32,479 nt of DNA from Nocardia carnea (GCF_029869215.1 NZ_JARWPM010000370.1:1-32479), one strand, 5' to 3'. Counted from the first letter of the stretch, positions 23,300 to 31,797 are shown. Notes: a model not told the origin generated them from the letters alone. A program made the numbers and translations.

Positions 23300-26134
23300 T
23301 CAGCGGCGTGGCCCCGGGAAGGGTAGCGCCTCGGGCGGGATGGTCGGTACGACGATCGGCGGCAGGCCCGGGAGAACCTCCCAGGTATTCGGTCCGGGAG
23401 TGACCGACGGCGGCGGCGCCTCGGGTTCCGGCCGGTAGACCGGCGGCGGTTCGGCCAGCGAGGCGTGTTCCGAGGTCGTCGTCGCGGTCGCCGTGGGCGG
23501 GCCGGAGGTCGCGGACGGTGCGGGTGCCGAGGTGGTCTCGGGCTGCGAGGTGCCCTGGACCGTGGCCGAATCCTTGCTGAACATGTGCTGGCCGTAACCG
23601 AGACCGATCCCGATGGACGCCACCACCACCAGCGCACTCACCGCCACCATGGCCGCGCTGATCTCCCGGTTGGGGCGCTGCGGCGGCTCGCCGAACGAAC
23701 GGCGGGGCAGGAGTTTCGCCGGTATCCGCAGGGCTACGGTCGGCGGGTCCTCCTCGGGAGTGAGCCGCGCTACCGGGGTGCTGATCGGGTGAGGTAGGGC
23801 GGGGGAGGCGCCGGCGTCCGAAGCCTGCCCCGTTGCCGGACCTGGGGACGCCGGGCTCGAGGTGGGCCCGTTCGCGGTACCGGGCGGGGATAAGGTGCTC
23901 GGGGGACCGGTCGGTGCGGGTGCGCTCGGGGAGCCGGTGGGCGACGATGCGCTCGGGAGGCCGGTCGGCGCGGGTGTGCTCGGGGAGCCGGTCGGCGCGA
24001 CGGTGTTCGTTGCAGATGTGCCCGGAAGACCGGTTTGCGGAGGCGCGCTCGGGGAGCCGGCCGGGCCGGACGTGCCCGGAAGGCCGGAGTGGGGTGGCGC
24101 GCTCGGCGGGCCGGTCGGTGGGCCGAAGATGCTCTGCTGCGATACCGGCAGATCAGGACCGGACCCCTCGCCCGGCGGCGACGGAAATACGGGGGAAGCG
24201 TGCGAACCCGAATGGGCGGCCACTGTTCCGGGGCTGGTCGCGCCAGTCGGTGCGGCCGGGGCGGGATGTGCGGTAGCTGCGCCGGGGAATGCGGTAGTTG
24301 CACCGGGGAATATGGCCGTGGTCCCGAAGGGAGCCGTCTGGGTGCCGGCGAACGCGGACAGGCCGGGGAGTGCCGCGGGCGGGCCGAGATACTCCATGCT
24401 GTTGCCGAACGGTGAGGTCGAGCCGGCGTCCGCGGGTACAGGTCCCGGGTCGGCGTTCGCGGTGTGTGCGCCGGAGTGCCCCGCGCTCGGGGCGAACTGT
24501 GCGGTCCCATCAGCGGGCCACGAGGACCGCACGCCGGATTCGAGATCCCCGGCGTGCGCGGCCGCGCCCGAGTATGCGGCGGGCTCGCTCAGTGCTGGGA
24601 AGGTGCCGTAATTCGGCAAGGCGTCACCGGGATTCGGTGAGGCGCCGTTGGTGTTCGGCGAGGTGCCGCCGAGATCAGGTGAGATGCCGTTGCCGGCCGG
24701 CGAGGTGCCGCCGGGGTTCGGTGAGATGCCGTTGTGGCTCGGCGAGGCGCCGCCGGAGTTCGGCGAGGTGCCGCTGCTGTTCTGCGAGATACCGCCAGCG
24801 TTTGGTGAGATGCCGCCGAGGTTTGGTGAGATGCCGCCGAGGTTTGGTGCGGTGCCGCTGAGGTTTGGTGCGGTGCCGCTGAGGTTTGGTGCGGTGCCGC
24901 CGAGGTTTGGTGCGGTGCCGCCGAGGTTTGGTGCGGTGCCGCTGTTGTTCGGCGAGCTGCCGGGGTTCGGTGAGATACCGCCGGGGTTCGTTGCGGTGCC
25001 GCTGCTGCCCGGTGAGGTTTCGTTGTGATTCGGGGTCGCGGCGCTCGGAATAGGTGCGGTGACACCGGGTAAGGGGTTGCTCGTGCCGGAATGTCCGTGC
25101 GCCGGGTAGGTCACGCCGGACTGCGCGGTGGCCGCATCCGGCCGGCTGCCGCTCTCGGCGGAGCGGTCCCGGGGATCGGCGGCCGGAGCGGAATCGTTCG
25201 CCGCCGCACTGCCGCCCGGATTATTCGATCCCGACCGCGCGCCCCGGCCCGGCGAATCCGCTTCGGCGGTACGCGTCCGCGCCTTGCCGGCCAGGAGCAT
25301 GGCGCCGCGGGCGGCCGCCGTTTCCGGTTCCGGTGGTACCAGGATCGGCAGATCCACGGCTTCGCGCAGCGCGCGGCTCACCAGCGGAATCCGCATACCG
25401 CCGCCCACCGCCAGCAGCGCCTGCACCGGCCGGCCGGACCGTTCGATCACCTCGCGGGTCGCGCGGGCCGACGTTTCGACCGCCCGGCCGATGAGTGCGG
25501 TGAAATTCTCCTGCGTGAGCAGCACCGGACCGTAACTGCTGGGCAGCGCGACCGCGTTCCCGGACGAGAGCCGCTCCTTGGCCGAGCGGCACAGGGCGTC
25601 CAGTTCGGCCAGGCCGGCCGGGTCCGGCGGGTGGGCGATCCGGCCGGAGTTGATCTGCTGCTCGCGGATCAGCGAATCGAAATATTCGCCGCTGATATCG
25701 CCGGTGCGTTCGGTGTGCCGGACCTGCCGAGTGGGTACATCCACCACAGTTACCGAGAGGCCGGAGGAACCGAGATCGAAAACAGCGAGCGTGGCGACGT
25801 CTTTCAGGGCGCCGGATGCCACGGCGAATTCGAGGACGGCCTCGATATCGGGAACGATGTCGTAGGCGGTGAGCCCGTGCTCGTTCATCGCCGCGTACAG
25901 GGACCGGGCCTGCTGTTCGTCGCGGCAGGCCAGCACGGTGGCGGTGATCGCGGGATTCGAGTTCAGCGCCGCCGCGACCGAGAGCGCGGCGCGTTCGGCG
26001 CTCGGCGTTTCGGGTGGCACCACGAAGGTGCGCATATCGAACGTATCCGGTTCGGCGCAGGGCTCGGCCCCGGCTGGTGGGCGCGCCAGGCGGATCGCGC
26101 CGGCCCCCACCGACACTCCCAGTACTGAACTCAT
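23300..26134 (-). CDS. Hsp70-like ATPase-domain membrane protein with long low-complexity linker
   Basis: 944-aa protein of the Rv0312 type. Residues 1-284 are an actin/Hsp70-fold nucleotide-binding domain: phosphate-2 motif VFDLGSSGLSVTVVDV (118-133), a connecting region near SAKERLSSG, and adenosine motif LAVGGGMRIPLV (241-252). The phosphate-1 loop at the N-terminus (GVSVGAGAIRLA) is degenerate and lacks the usual aspartate. No substrate-binding domain follows. Instead there are about 540 residues rich in Gly, Pro, Ser, Thr, Ala and Asn, including a run of 7-residue repeats (about 368-511) and a second Pro/Ser/Thr repeat block (about 675-755). A single transmembrane helix (about 827-848), preceded by basic residues, implies an N-inside orientation and an external 91-residue Pro-rich tail. 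Likely an envelope-associated sensor or scaffold; this is inference. Confidence 0.85.
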   Translation of the reverse strand: MSSVLGVSVGAGAIRLARPPAGAEPCAEPDTFDMRTFVVPPETPSAERAALSVAAALNSNPAITATVLACRDEQQARSLYAAMNEHGLTAYDIVPDIEAVLEFAVASGALKDVATLAVFDLGSSGLSVTVVDVPTRQVRHTERTGDISGEYFDSLIREQQINSGRIAHPPDPAGLAELDALCRSAKERLSSGNAVALPSSYGPVLLTQENFTALIGRAVETSARATREVIERSGRPVQALLAVGGGMRIPLVSRALREAVDLPILVPPEPETAAARGAMLLAGKARTRTAEADSPGRGARSGSNNPGGSAAANDSAPAADPRDRSAESGSRPDAATAQSGVTYPAHGHSGTSNPLPGVTAPIPSAATPNHNETSPGSSGTATNPGGISPNPGSSPNNSGTAPNLGGTAPNLGGTAPNLSGTAPNLSGTAPNLGGISPNLGGISPNAGGISQNSSGTSPNSGGASPSHNGISPNPGGTSPAGNGISPDLGGTSPNTNGASPNPGDALPNYGTFPALSEPAAYSGAAAHAGDLESGVRSSWPADGTAQFAPSAGHSGAHTANADPGPVPADAGSTSPFGNSMEYLGPPAALPGLSAFAGTQTAPFGTTAIFPGATTAFPGAATAHPAPAAPTGATSPGTVAAHSGSHASPVFPSPPGEGSGPDLPVSQQSIFGPPTGPPSAPPHSGLPGTSGPAGSPSAPPQTGLPGTSATNTVAPTGSPSTPAPTGLPSASSPTGSPSAPAPTGPPSTLSPPGTANGPTSSPASPGPATGQASDAGASPALPHPISTPVARLTPEEDPPTVALRIPAKLLPRRSFGEPPQRPNREISAAMVAVSALVVVASIGIGLGYGQHMFSKDSATVQGTSQPETTSAPAPSATSGPPTATATTTSEHASLAEPPPVYRPEPEAPPPSVTPGPNTWEVLPGLPPIVVPTIPPEALPFPGPRR
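24598..25035 (-). repeat. In-frame 21-bp repeats encoding a 7-residue unit
   Basis: About twenty copies of a 21-nt unit encode [G/S]-G-[T/I/A]-[A/S]-P-N-x within the Hsp70-like gene. Copies around 24840-24950 are nearly identical at DNA level (GGTGCGGTGCCGCTGAGGTT-like on the plus strand), while outer copies have diverged. This indicates expansion by slippage or unequal crossing-over, and the copy number is likely to vary between strains. Being in multiples of three, it does not disturb the frame. Confidence 0.9.
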
Positions 26135-26299
26135 CGGCAGCCCATCCGTACTTCCCGCTTCACCCTGTGCGAGCGGCGCCGGCCTGTCGATGATGACGGC
26201 TCATCCCCCGAACCAGGCGGCCTCTTCGACAGTACCGCCCGGTTCCGTTGTCGTGGGAGGCAGGAACCGTTGCCCTACGTCCGGCTCGCCCACCCGACT

Positions 26300-27622
26300 C
26301 TACGGTGTGCCCAGGCCTGCGTACACCCATCCGGCCGACCGCCAAGCGGCTCGATCGAGACAATTGCGACCATCGATGATGGAGCGTGCCCGCACCACCG
26401 GGTCCAGGTCCTGTGGGCGGAGTTCGACGAATTCGTTCCATTCGGTCAGGACGAGCACCACATCGGCGCGTTCGCAGGCCTCGCGCACCGAGGTCGCGTA
26501 GCTGAGAGTGGGGAAGACCCGGCGCGAATTCTCCAGGGCTTTCGGGTCGTAGACGGTGACCACGGCGCCGTGCAGCTGGATCATCCCGGCCACGTTGAGC
26601 GCCGGGGAATCCCGGACGTCGTCGGATTCGGGTTTGAAGGCCGCGCCGAGAACGGCCACGTTCGCGCCGAGCAAGGAGCCGCCGCAGGCCCGGGCCGCCA
26701 TATCCACGATCTTGGTGCGCCGGCGCATATTGATGTTGTCGACCTCACGCAGGAAGGCCAGCGCGTGATCGGCGCCGAGTTCCCCGGCGCGCGCCATGAA
26801 AGCCCGGATGTCCTTGGGCAGGCAGCCGCCGCCGAAACCGACCCCGGCATTGAGGAAGCGGCGGCCGATCCGTTCGTCGTAGCCGAGCGCGTCGGCCAGT
26901 ACGGTGACATCCGCGCCGGTGGCCTCACAGACTTCGGAGACGGCGTTGATGAACGAGATCTTCGTTGCCAGGAAGGCGTTCGCCGAGACCTTGACCAGCT
27001 CGGCGGTGGCGAGATCGGTGAGCAGGAACGGGACCTCGGCGGCGAGCAGATCGGCGTAGAGCTCCTCGATCAGTTCGCGGACCCACGGCGAGCGCGCGCG
27101 GGTATCGTCGACGCCCAGCACCAGCCGGTCCGGGCGCAGCGTATCCCGGACGGCGTAACCCTCCCGCAGGAATTCGGGGTTCCAGGCGACCTCGATATCC
27201 ACGTCGCTGAGCGCGCGGGCACGTTCGCCCAGCGCGGCGGCGGTGCCCACCGGAACGGTCGATTTGCCGACGATCACGCTGGGCCGGGTGACCAGCGGGG
27301 CCAGCGTATCCACCACGGCGTGCACGTATTTGAGGTCGGCGGCGTATTCACCCTTTTTCTGTGGGGTGCCCACACCGAGGAAATGCACCTCGGCATGGTC
27401 GGCCGCCTCGGCGTAGGAGGTGGTGAAGCGGAGCCGGCCGGCGTCGAGGTTGCGGCGCAGCACCGCTTCCAGGCCCGGTTCGTAGAACGGCGTGACTCCG
27501 TCGGAGAGTTTCGCGACCTTGCCCGGGTCGATATCGACTCCGAGAACATCGTGGCCGAGTTCGGCCATACACGCTGCGTGCGTGGCCCCCAGGTACCCGG
27601 TTCCGAAGACTGTGCATCGCAT
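26300..27622 (-). CDS. udgA: UDP-glucose 6-dehydrogenase
   Basis: 440-aa cytoplasmic enzyme oxidising UDP-glucose to UDP-glucuronate with two NAD+. The Rossmann start MRCTVFGTGYLGATHA has GxGxxG. GKSTVPVGT (about 119-127), WNPEFLREG, and AELVKVSANAFLATKISFIN with the conserved Lys211/Asn215 line the active site. The catalytic cysteine is Cys267 in GFGGGCLPKD. All family signatures are intact and the sequence agrees with mycobacterial UdgA (Rv0322) as I recall it. I chose the ATG at 27622 on homology; the open frame to 27925 contains duplicated non-coding sequence. Product use is unknown; glucuronate or galacturonate in surface glycans or lipids is plausible. It is followed, 165 bp downstream, by the Hsp70-like gene on the same strand. 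Confidence 0.93.
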   Translation of the reverse strand: MRCTVFGTGYLGATHAACMAELGHDVLGVDIDPGKVAKLSDGVTPFYEPGLEAVLRRNLDAGRLRFTTSYAEAADHAEVHFLGVGTPQKKGEYAADLKYVHAVVDTLAPLVTRPSVIVGKSTVPVGTAAALGERARALSDVDIEVAWNPEFLREGYAVRDTLRPDRLVLGVDDTRARSPWVRELIEELYADLLAAEVPFLLTDLATAELVKVSANAFLATKISFINAVSEVCEATGADVTVLADALGYDERIGRRFLNAGVGFGGGCLPKDIRAFMARAGELGADHALAFLREVDNINMRRRTKIVDMAARACGGSLLGANVAVLGAAFKPESDDVRDSPALNVAGMIQLHGAVVTVYDPKALENSRRVFPTLSYATSVREACERADVVLVLTEWNEFVELRPQDLDPVVRARSIIDGRNCLDRAAWRSAGWVYAGLGTP

Positions 27623-27993
27623 AATCGATTGGTAATCCCCGGTGGTGGCCCCACCGGAAAACCGAGGCGATCCGCCGGGCAACAGCAGATGTACACCGGA
27701 CGACGTGGACTGCTGACCTGCGCGGATTGCTGCCGCTTCGGGTGTACGCGTCGGCTGCGCCGGCTTCGGGCGGCCGAGCCCCCAGGTGAGCGGCAGCACG
27801 GCCGAGGCCGCAGTGGGGAGCCGGGGGCGGTACTGCCGAGCCCACCGGGGGCGGGATCGCACGGCCGAGACCGCAGTGGGAAGTCGGGCCGCGCTGCCGA
27901 GTTGGCCCAGCCGAATCCGTACCACCGCAGGTTCTCGGTACGTGCCCGGCAGCGTGCGGTGGGTGGACGGGACGGCCGATTAGGATCGCGGCG
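27623..27993. other. Divergent intergenic region between udgA and the YdcF-like gene
   Basis: 371 bp containing a pair of 29-bp near-identical direct repeats (listed separately). The promoter for the rightward gene is probably the TAGGAT box at 27981-27986, 7 nt before its GTG. No promoter for udgA could be fixed. Open frames across it are low-complexity and not called. Confidence 0.5.
27797..27888. repeat. Two 29-bp direct repeats upstream of udgA
   Basis: CACGGCCGAGGCCGCAGTGG, continuing to CCGGG, spans 27797-27825. It recurs with three substitutions at 27860-27888, a 63-bp period. The motif CTGCCGAG also recurs after each copy, so the duplicated unit is probably about 60 bp and partly degraded. 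It may be a regulatory duplication or a decayed minisatellite. Confidence 0.7.
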
Positions 27994-28530
27994 GTGCGCC
28001 GCCGAATCACCCTCGCCGCCGGACTGGTGGCTGTCGCGGTGCTGGTGGTGGTCGCGCTGTGGCCGGTCTATGTACGCCCGCAACGTGAGGAGCCCGCGCC
28101 CGCCGACGCGATCCTGGTGCTCGGCGGTGCGCACGACGGCCGGGAGGCGCTGGGGTTGCGGCTGGCGCGGGAGGGTTACGCGCCGCGGGTACTGATCTCC
28201 AATCCGTACGAGGACAGTCCGCTGATCAACCGGATCTGTCACGGTGGCTACAGCTTCGAGGTGGTGTGTTTCGATCCGTCGCCGCGGACCACCCGGGGCG
28301 AGGGCCGGTATCTGGCGGATCAGGCGCGTGCGCACGGCTGGGACCGGGTCATCGTGGTCACCTTCACCCCGCATATTTCGCGGGCGCGGTATGTGCTCGG
28401 CAAATGCTGGGACGGCGAGATGTTGTTCGTCGACACTCGACCGGACCTCGGGCTGCCGCGATGGGCCTACGACTACGTGTACCAATCCGCGGGGTATGTG
28501 AAGGCGTTTTTCGAGGACTGCCCGCGGTGA
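27994..28530 (+). CDS. YdcF/SanA-like DUF218 membrane-anchored protein
   Basis: 178-aa protein. A basic start (VRRRITL) and one hydrophobic helix (about 6-24) anchor it, with the remainder probably outside the membrane. The DUF218 core shows DAILVLGGAHDGREALGLRL (about 39-58), PRVLISNPYED, RTTRGEGRYLADQARAHGWD and RVIVVTFTPHISRARYVLGK, the usual Rossmann-like layout. Family members (SanA, ElyC, YdcF) are linked to envelope integrity or peptidoglycan and lipid-carrier metabolism; the reaction is unknown. Four cysteines, in ICHG, EVVCFD, GKCWDG and the C-terminal EDCPR, could form disulfides. The GTG start follows TAGGAT by 7 nt, with no Shine-Dalgarno, so it is probably leaderless. Confidence 0.82.
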   Translation: MRRRITLAAGLVAVAVLVVVALWPVYVRPQREEPAPADAILVLGGAHDGREALGLRLAREGYAPRVLISNPYEDSPLINRICHGGYSFEVVCFDPSPRTTRGEGRYLADQARAHGWDRVIVVTFTPHISRARYVLGKCWDGEMLFVDTRPDLGLPRWAYDYVYQSAGYVKAFFEDCPR

Positions 28531-28608
28531 ACCGGAATCTTTCCGAGGAGATATGATGGCATGTGCCGTCAGTTTGACGGGATGAGAGAGAACTGGCTAC
28601 ATTCTCTC
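28528..28608 (+). promoter_or_regulatory. Promoter and two inverted repeats before the FadE operon
   Basis: A good -10, TATGAT (28552-28557), has a weak -35, TGAACC (28528-28533), 18 bp upstream, so transcription should start at about 28564. Immediately there lies the palindrome CCGTCA-GTT-TGACGG (28566-28580). A second inverted repeat, GAGAGAA-N9-TTCTCTC (28586-28608), follows in the leader. Either may be a repressor operator; the second could instead be an RNA hairpin. The start codon is at 28666. Confidence 0.55.
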
Positions 28609-28665
28609 CAGCGCCGGTAGTCGCCGGACCTGCTGCGACGACGCATGAAGCCTTCGGGAGCGTGT

Positions 28666-29898
28666 ATGGATTACGACTGGTCGGAGGCCGACAGGGCCTT
28701 CCGAGACGAGGTACGGGCGTTCCTGGCGGAAAAGCTCACGCCCGAGATCAGCACCGCGGGCCGGTTGATGACGAGTGTCTACTCCGACCACGAGGCGAGC
28801 CTGGAATGGCAGCGCATCCTGCACGAGCGCGGCTGGGCGGCGCCGCACTGGCCGGTGCAGTACGGCGGCTGCGACTGGTCGCTCACCCAGCACTACATCT
28901 TCAGCCGCGAACTCACCCTGGCCGGTGCGCCCGCGCTCTCGCCGATGGGTATCCGGATGGTCGCCCCGGCACTGATCGCGTTCGGTACCGACGAGCAGAA
29001 GAACTACTTCCTGCCGCGCATCCTCACCGGTGAGGTGTTCTTCTGCCAGGGCTACTCCGAGCCCGAAGCCGGTTCCGACCTGGCCGCACTCAGTATGGCC
29101 GCCGTCAGCGACGGCGAGGACTTCCTCGTCTCCGGCAGCAAGATCTGGACTACCCACGCCACCGAGGCGAACTGGATCTTCGCGCTGGTCCGCACCTCCC
29201 GCGAGGGTAAGAAACAGCAGGGCATCACCTTCATCCTGATGGATATGACCGCCCCCGGTATCGAGATCCGGCCGCTGGTGATGAGCTCCGGCGAGCAGGT
29301 GCAGAACCAGATCTTCTTCGACAACGTGCGGGTGCCCAAGAGCAATGTGCTCGGCAAGATCGATGAGGGCTGGACCGTCGCGAAGTACCTGCTGGTCCAC
29401 GAACGCGGCGGCGGCGCGATGGCGCCCGCCCTGCAGGCCATGGCCGAGAACATCGCCGCCGCGGCGGCCACCCAGCCGGGCCGCGACGGCAAGCCGCTGA
29501 GCGAGGACCCGCACTTCGCGGGCCGGCTCGCCGACGCCCGCATCCGCACCGAAGTCCTCGAGGTGCTGGAGTTCCGGACGCTGGCGGCCATGGCCCAAGG
29601 GAAAGATCTCGGCACCTCCTCGTCGATGCTGAAAATTCTGTCCACCGAACTCAGCCAGCAGCTCACCGAGCTCGCGCTCACCGCGGCCGGCCCGCGCGGC
29701 CGGGTGTACCAGCCGCATGCGACCGCGCCCGGCGGCCCGATCGCCGAATACACCCCACCCGCCGACGGTTACGTCAGTGGCGCGGACTGGCAGGCCGTCG
29801 CACCACTGCGCTACTTCAACGACCGCGCCGGTTCCATCTACGCGGGCAGTAACGAAATCCAGCGAAATATCCTCGCCAAGGCAGCATTGGGGCTCTGA
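28666..29898 (+). CDS. Acyl-CoA dehydrogenase, catalytic-type subunit of a FadE pair
   Basis: 410-aa acyl-CoA dehydrogenase. QGYSEPEAGSDLAAL (128-142) and SGSKIWTTHATEANW (156-170) are the FAD/substrate signatures, and the C-terminus has YAGSNEIQRNILAKAALGL. The usual base of the short/medium-chain type (YEG) is Ala here. Glu246 in LLVHERGGG sits where isovaleryl- and long-chain-type enzymes have their catalytic glutamate, so activity is likely retained. The ATG at 28666 has GGGAG upstream; an in-frame Met seven codons earlier lacks one. Its stop overlaps the next start by one base. Coupled pairs of this kind in mycobacteria form alpha2beta2 enzymes on bulky substrates such as steroid side-chain CoA esters; that substrate class is an analogy only. 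Confidence 0.88.
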   Translation: MDYDWSEADRAFRDEVRAFLAEKLTPEISTAGRLMTSVYSDHEASLEWQRILHERGWAAPHWPVQYGGCDWSLTQHYIFSRELTLAGAPALSPMGIRMVAPALIAFGTDEQKNYFLPRILTGEVFFCQGYSEPEAGSDLAALSMAAVSDGEDFLVSGSKIWTTHATEANWIFALVRTSREGKKQQGITFILMDMTAPGIEIRPLVMSSGEQVQNQIFFDNVRVPKSNVLGKIDEGWTVAKYLLVHERGGGAMAPALQAMAENIAAAAATQPGRDGKPLSEDPHFAGRLADARIRTEVLEVLEFRTLAAMAQGKDLGTSSSMLKILSTELSQQLTELALTAAGPRGRVYQPHATAPGGPIAEYTPPADGYVSGADWQAVAPLRYFNDRAGSIYAGSNEIQRNILAKAALGL

Positions 29899-31040
29899 TG
29901 GACTTCACCTTCACCGATGAGCAGCAGATGCTGCGGGACGCGGTCGCCGGTTTCCTGGCCGCCCGTTACGACCTCGAGAAAAGCCGCAGCGCGGTCAAAA
30001 CCGGGCCCGGCTGGCAGCCCGAGATCTGGCGCGGCTTGGCCGAACTCGATGTGCTCGGCCTGACCTTGCCGGAGGAAGCCGGTGGGTCGGGCGGTGGTCC
30101 CGTCGAATCCATGATCATCGCCGAGGAACTCGGCCGTGCCCTGGTCGTGGAACCCTACGTCGACACCGTGGTGGTCGGCGGCGGGCTACTGCGCCGCTCC
30201 GGCGGTGAGCAGGCCCAGGCGCTCTTGGCGACGATCGCCGAGGGCAACGCGCGAATCGCCTTCGCCGCCCTGGAACCGGGTTCCGGGGAGGTGCGCCACG
30301 ATGTTTCGGTCACCGCCCGGCGCGACGGCGACAGCTGGGTCCTCGACGGCGCCAAAATCGTGGTCACCAGCGCGCCCGTCGCCACCCACCTGATCATCTC
30401 CGCCCGCACCGCCGGGGAACGCCGCGACCAGGACGGTATCTCGCTGTTCTTGGTGGAGTTCGACGCCGCGGCCCCGCCCGCCGGAGTCGAGGTGCACCGC
30501 TATCGCACCATCGACGACCGGGTGGCCGCCGACCTCACCTTCACCGATTTCCGCCTCCCCGCCGATGCGCTCCTCGGCGCGGAAGGCCGGGCCTGGCCGA
30601 TCATCGACGCCACCGTCGACGACGCCATCGCCGCCGTGGCCTCCGAAGCGGTCGGCCTGATGCGCAAAGTGCTCGACGACACCGTCGAATACACCAGACA
30701 GCGCCAGCAGTTCGGCGTCCCGATCAGCAGCTTCCAAGCATTGCAGCATCGTATGGTCGATATGCTGATCGAACTCGAGCAGAGCATCGCCGCCGCCTAC
30801 CTGGCCGCCTACGCCCTGCAAGCCGAACCCGCCGAACGGGCCCGCGCCATTTCCGCGGCCAAGGTCACCATCGGCCGCGCGACCCGGCTCATGGGCCAGG
30901 AATCAGTGCAGCTACACGGCGCCATGGGCATGACCGAAGAACTGGCCATCGGCCACTATTTCAAACGGCTCACCGCCATCGAATACGAATTCGGCAACAG
31001 CTCCGATCACCTCGCCCGCTATATCGCGCTGACGAAGTGA
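29898..31040 (+). CDS. Acyl-CoA dehydrogenase, partner subunit of a FadE pair
   Basis: 380-aa acyl-CoA dehydrogenase-like protein beginning MDFTFTDEQQMLRDAVAGFL. It has the family's helical N-domain, a beta-domain with DGAKIVVTSAPVATHLIISA, and the C-terminal GRATRLMGQESVQLHGAMGM. Neither glutamate position used as catalytic base is filled: the C-terminal segment reads HYFKRLTAIEYEFGNSSDHL, with no YEG motif. It is therefore probably the non-catalytic partner that supplies flavin-site residues. Its ATG overlaps the preceding stop (TGATG), which favours equal synthesis of the two subunits. A strong hairpin terminator follows within 10 bp. Confidence 0.87.
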   Translation: MDFTFTDEQQMLRDAVAGFLAARYDLEKSRSAVKTGPGWQPEIWRGLAELDVLGLTLPEEAGGSGGGPVESMIIAEELGRALVVEPYVDTVVVGGGLLRRSGGEQAQALLATIAEGNARIAFAALEPGSGEVRHDVSVTARRDGDSWVLDGAKIVVTSAPVATHLIISARTAGERRDQDGISLFLVEFDAAAPPAGVEVHRYRTIDDRVAADLTFTDFRLPADALLGAEGRAWPIIDATVDDAIAAVASEAVGLMRKVLDDTVEYTRQRQQFGVPISSFQALQHRMVDMLIELEQSIAAAYLAAYALQAEPAERARAISAAKVTIGRATRLMGQESVQLHGAMGMTEELAIGHYFKRLTAIEYEFGNSSDHLARYIALTK

Positions 31041-31046
31041 TCGGCC

Positions 31047-31082
31047 CGCACCCCACTCACTCCTGTGCCCGAGTGGGGTGCG
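31047..31082. terminator. Perfect 12-bp hairpin terminator
   Basis: CGCACCCCACTC (31047-31058) pairs without mismatch with GAGTGGGGTGCG (31071-31082) around a 12-nt loop, 6 nt after the FadE partner stop and before the convergent Uma2 gene. It has no T-tract, as is common in actinobacteria, and could act in both directions. Confidence 0.8.
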
Positions 31083-31143
31083 GAAACCCGTGCCGGGCCG
31101 TGCGGTGGGCCGTCAGAGGGGGATCACCGCGCGACCCGGTACG

Positions 31144-31797
31144 TCAGTACTCGAGCTCGGTCCACGGAATGGTGATCGGGAACGGGAAATCGATCCGGAT
31201 GCCGTCCTCATCGGCGGGAGTCCATTCGCCCGCGAGAACATAGTTTGCCGAGCGCAACGGCCGCACTCCGGGCGGAAGCCGACCGGGTTCGGTTTCCAGT
31301 GCATAGGCGTGTACTGCCTCGATAGCGCTTACTTCGCGCGCCAGAATGACCTCCCAGTACCAGGGAATTCCGGCGCCCGCGTAGCGTCCCTTCTTCGCCG
31401 TCATGGTGGAGGATGTATTCGAGGGGGACAATACTTCGCCCACAAGAAGCGTGGATGCCGCGCGTATGTCCTCGAATGGTTTTTCGGGGCAGCGGCAGAC
31501 CAGGAAATCCGGAGTCAGGAAATCCGACTTTCCGCTGGTACCGAGGAAGACGTTGGTTTCCGTTTCGACCTTCCAGCAGGTTTCTGGTCGATCGGACATG
31601 TTCTTGCGGGCGCAGCGTTCGATCGCATTTGTCAAGCGACGGCCGAATGCCTGATGTTCCATGGGCCCGCGCCGGAGCCGGACCACACGTCCCTCCCAGA
31701 GTTCGATCTCGCCCGCGACCTCTTCGGGCAGCCGTTCGAGTTCCTCCCAGGACATGTACTCGGGGAGGTCTGAAGGTTCGATCTTCGGCCGGGACAT
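31144..31797 (-). CDS. Uma2-family PD-(D/E)XK nuclease-fold protein
   Basis: 217-aa protein of the Uma2/DUF820 family, a restriction-endonuclease fold of unknown role, often multicopy in actinomycetes and cyanobacteria. PSDLPEYMSWEELERLPEEV and EIELWEGRVVRLRRGPMEHQ open the domain. The acidic metal-site candidates are Asp in FLTPDFLVC and Glu in LLVGEVLSPSN. The helix after it, KKGRYAGAGIPWYWEV, is the usual closing motif. I chose the ATG at 31797; there is no Shine-Dalgarno, but a TACCAT box (31804-31809) lies 6 nt upstream, indicating leaderless translation. It is monocistronic and not next to a restriction or toxin partner. Confidence 0.85.
   Translation of the reverse strand: MSRPKIEPSDLPEYMSWEELERLPEEVAGEIELWEGRVVRLRRGPMEHQAFGRRLTNAIERCARKNMSDRPETCWKVETETNVFLGTSGKSDFLTPDFLVCRCPEKPFEDIRAASTLLVGEVLSPSNTSSTMTAKKGRYAGAGIPWYWEVILAREVSAIEAVHAYALETEPGRLPPGVRPLRSANYVLAGEWTPADEDGIRIDFPFPITIPWTELEY

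Noticed and set aside
24598..25035. CRISPR or intergenic minisatellite
   Set aside because: The 21-bp units are in frame and encode part of a continuous 944-aa protein.
25091..26128. A 345-codon plus-strand frame opposite the Hsp70-like domain
   Set aside because: It is the antisense shadow of the ATPase-domain coding region; the sense frame has recognisable motifs and a proper start.
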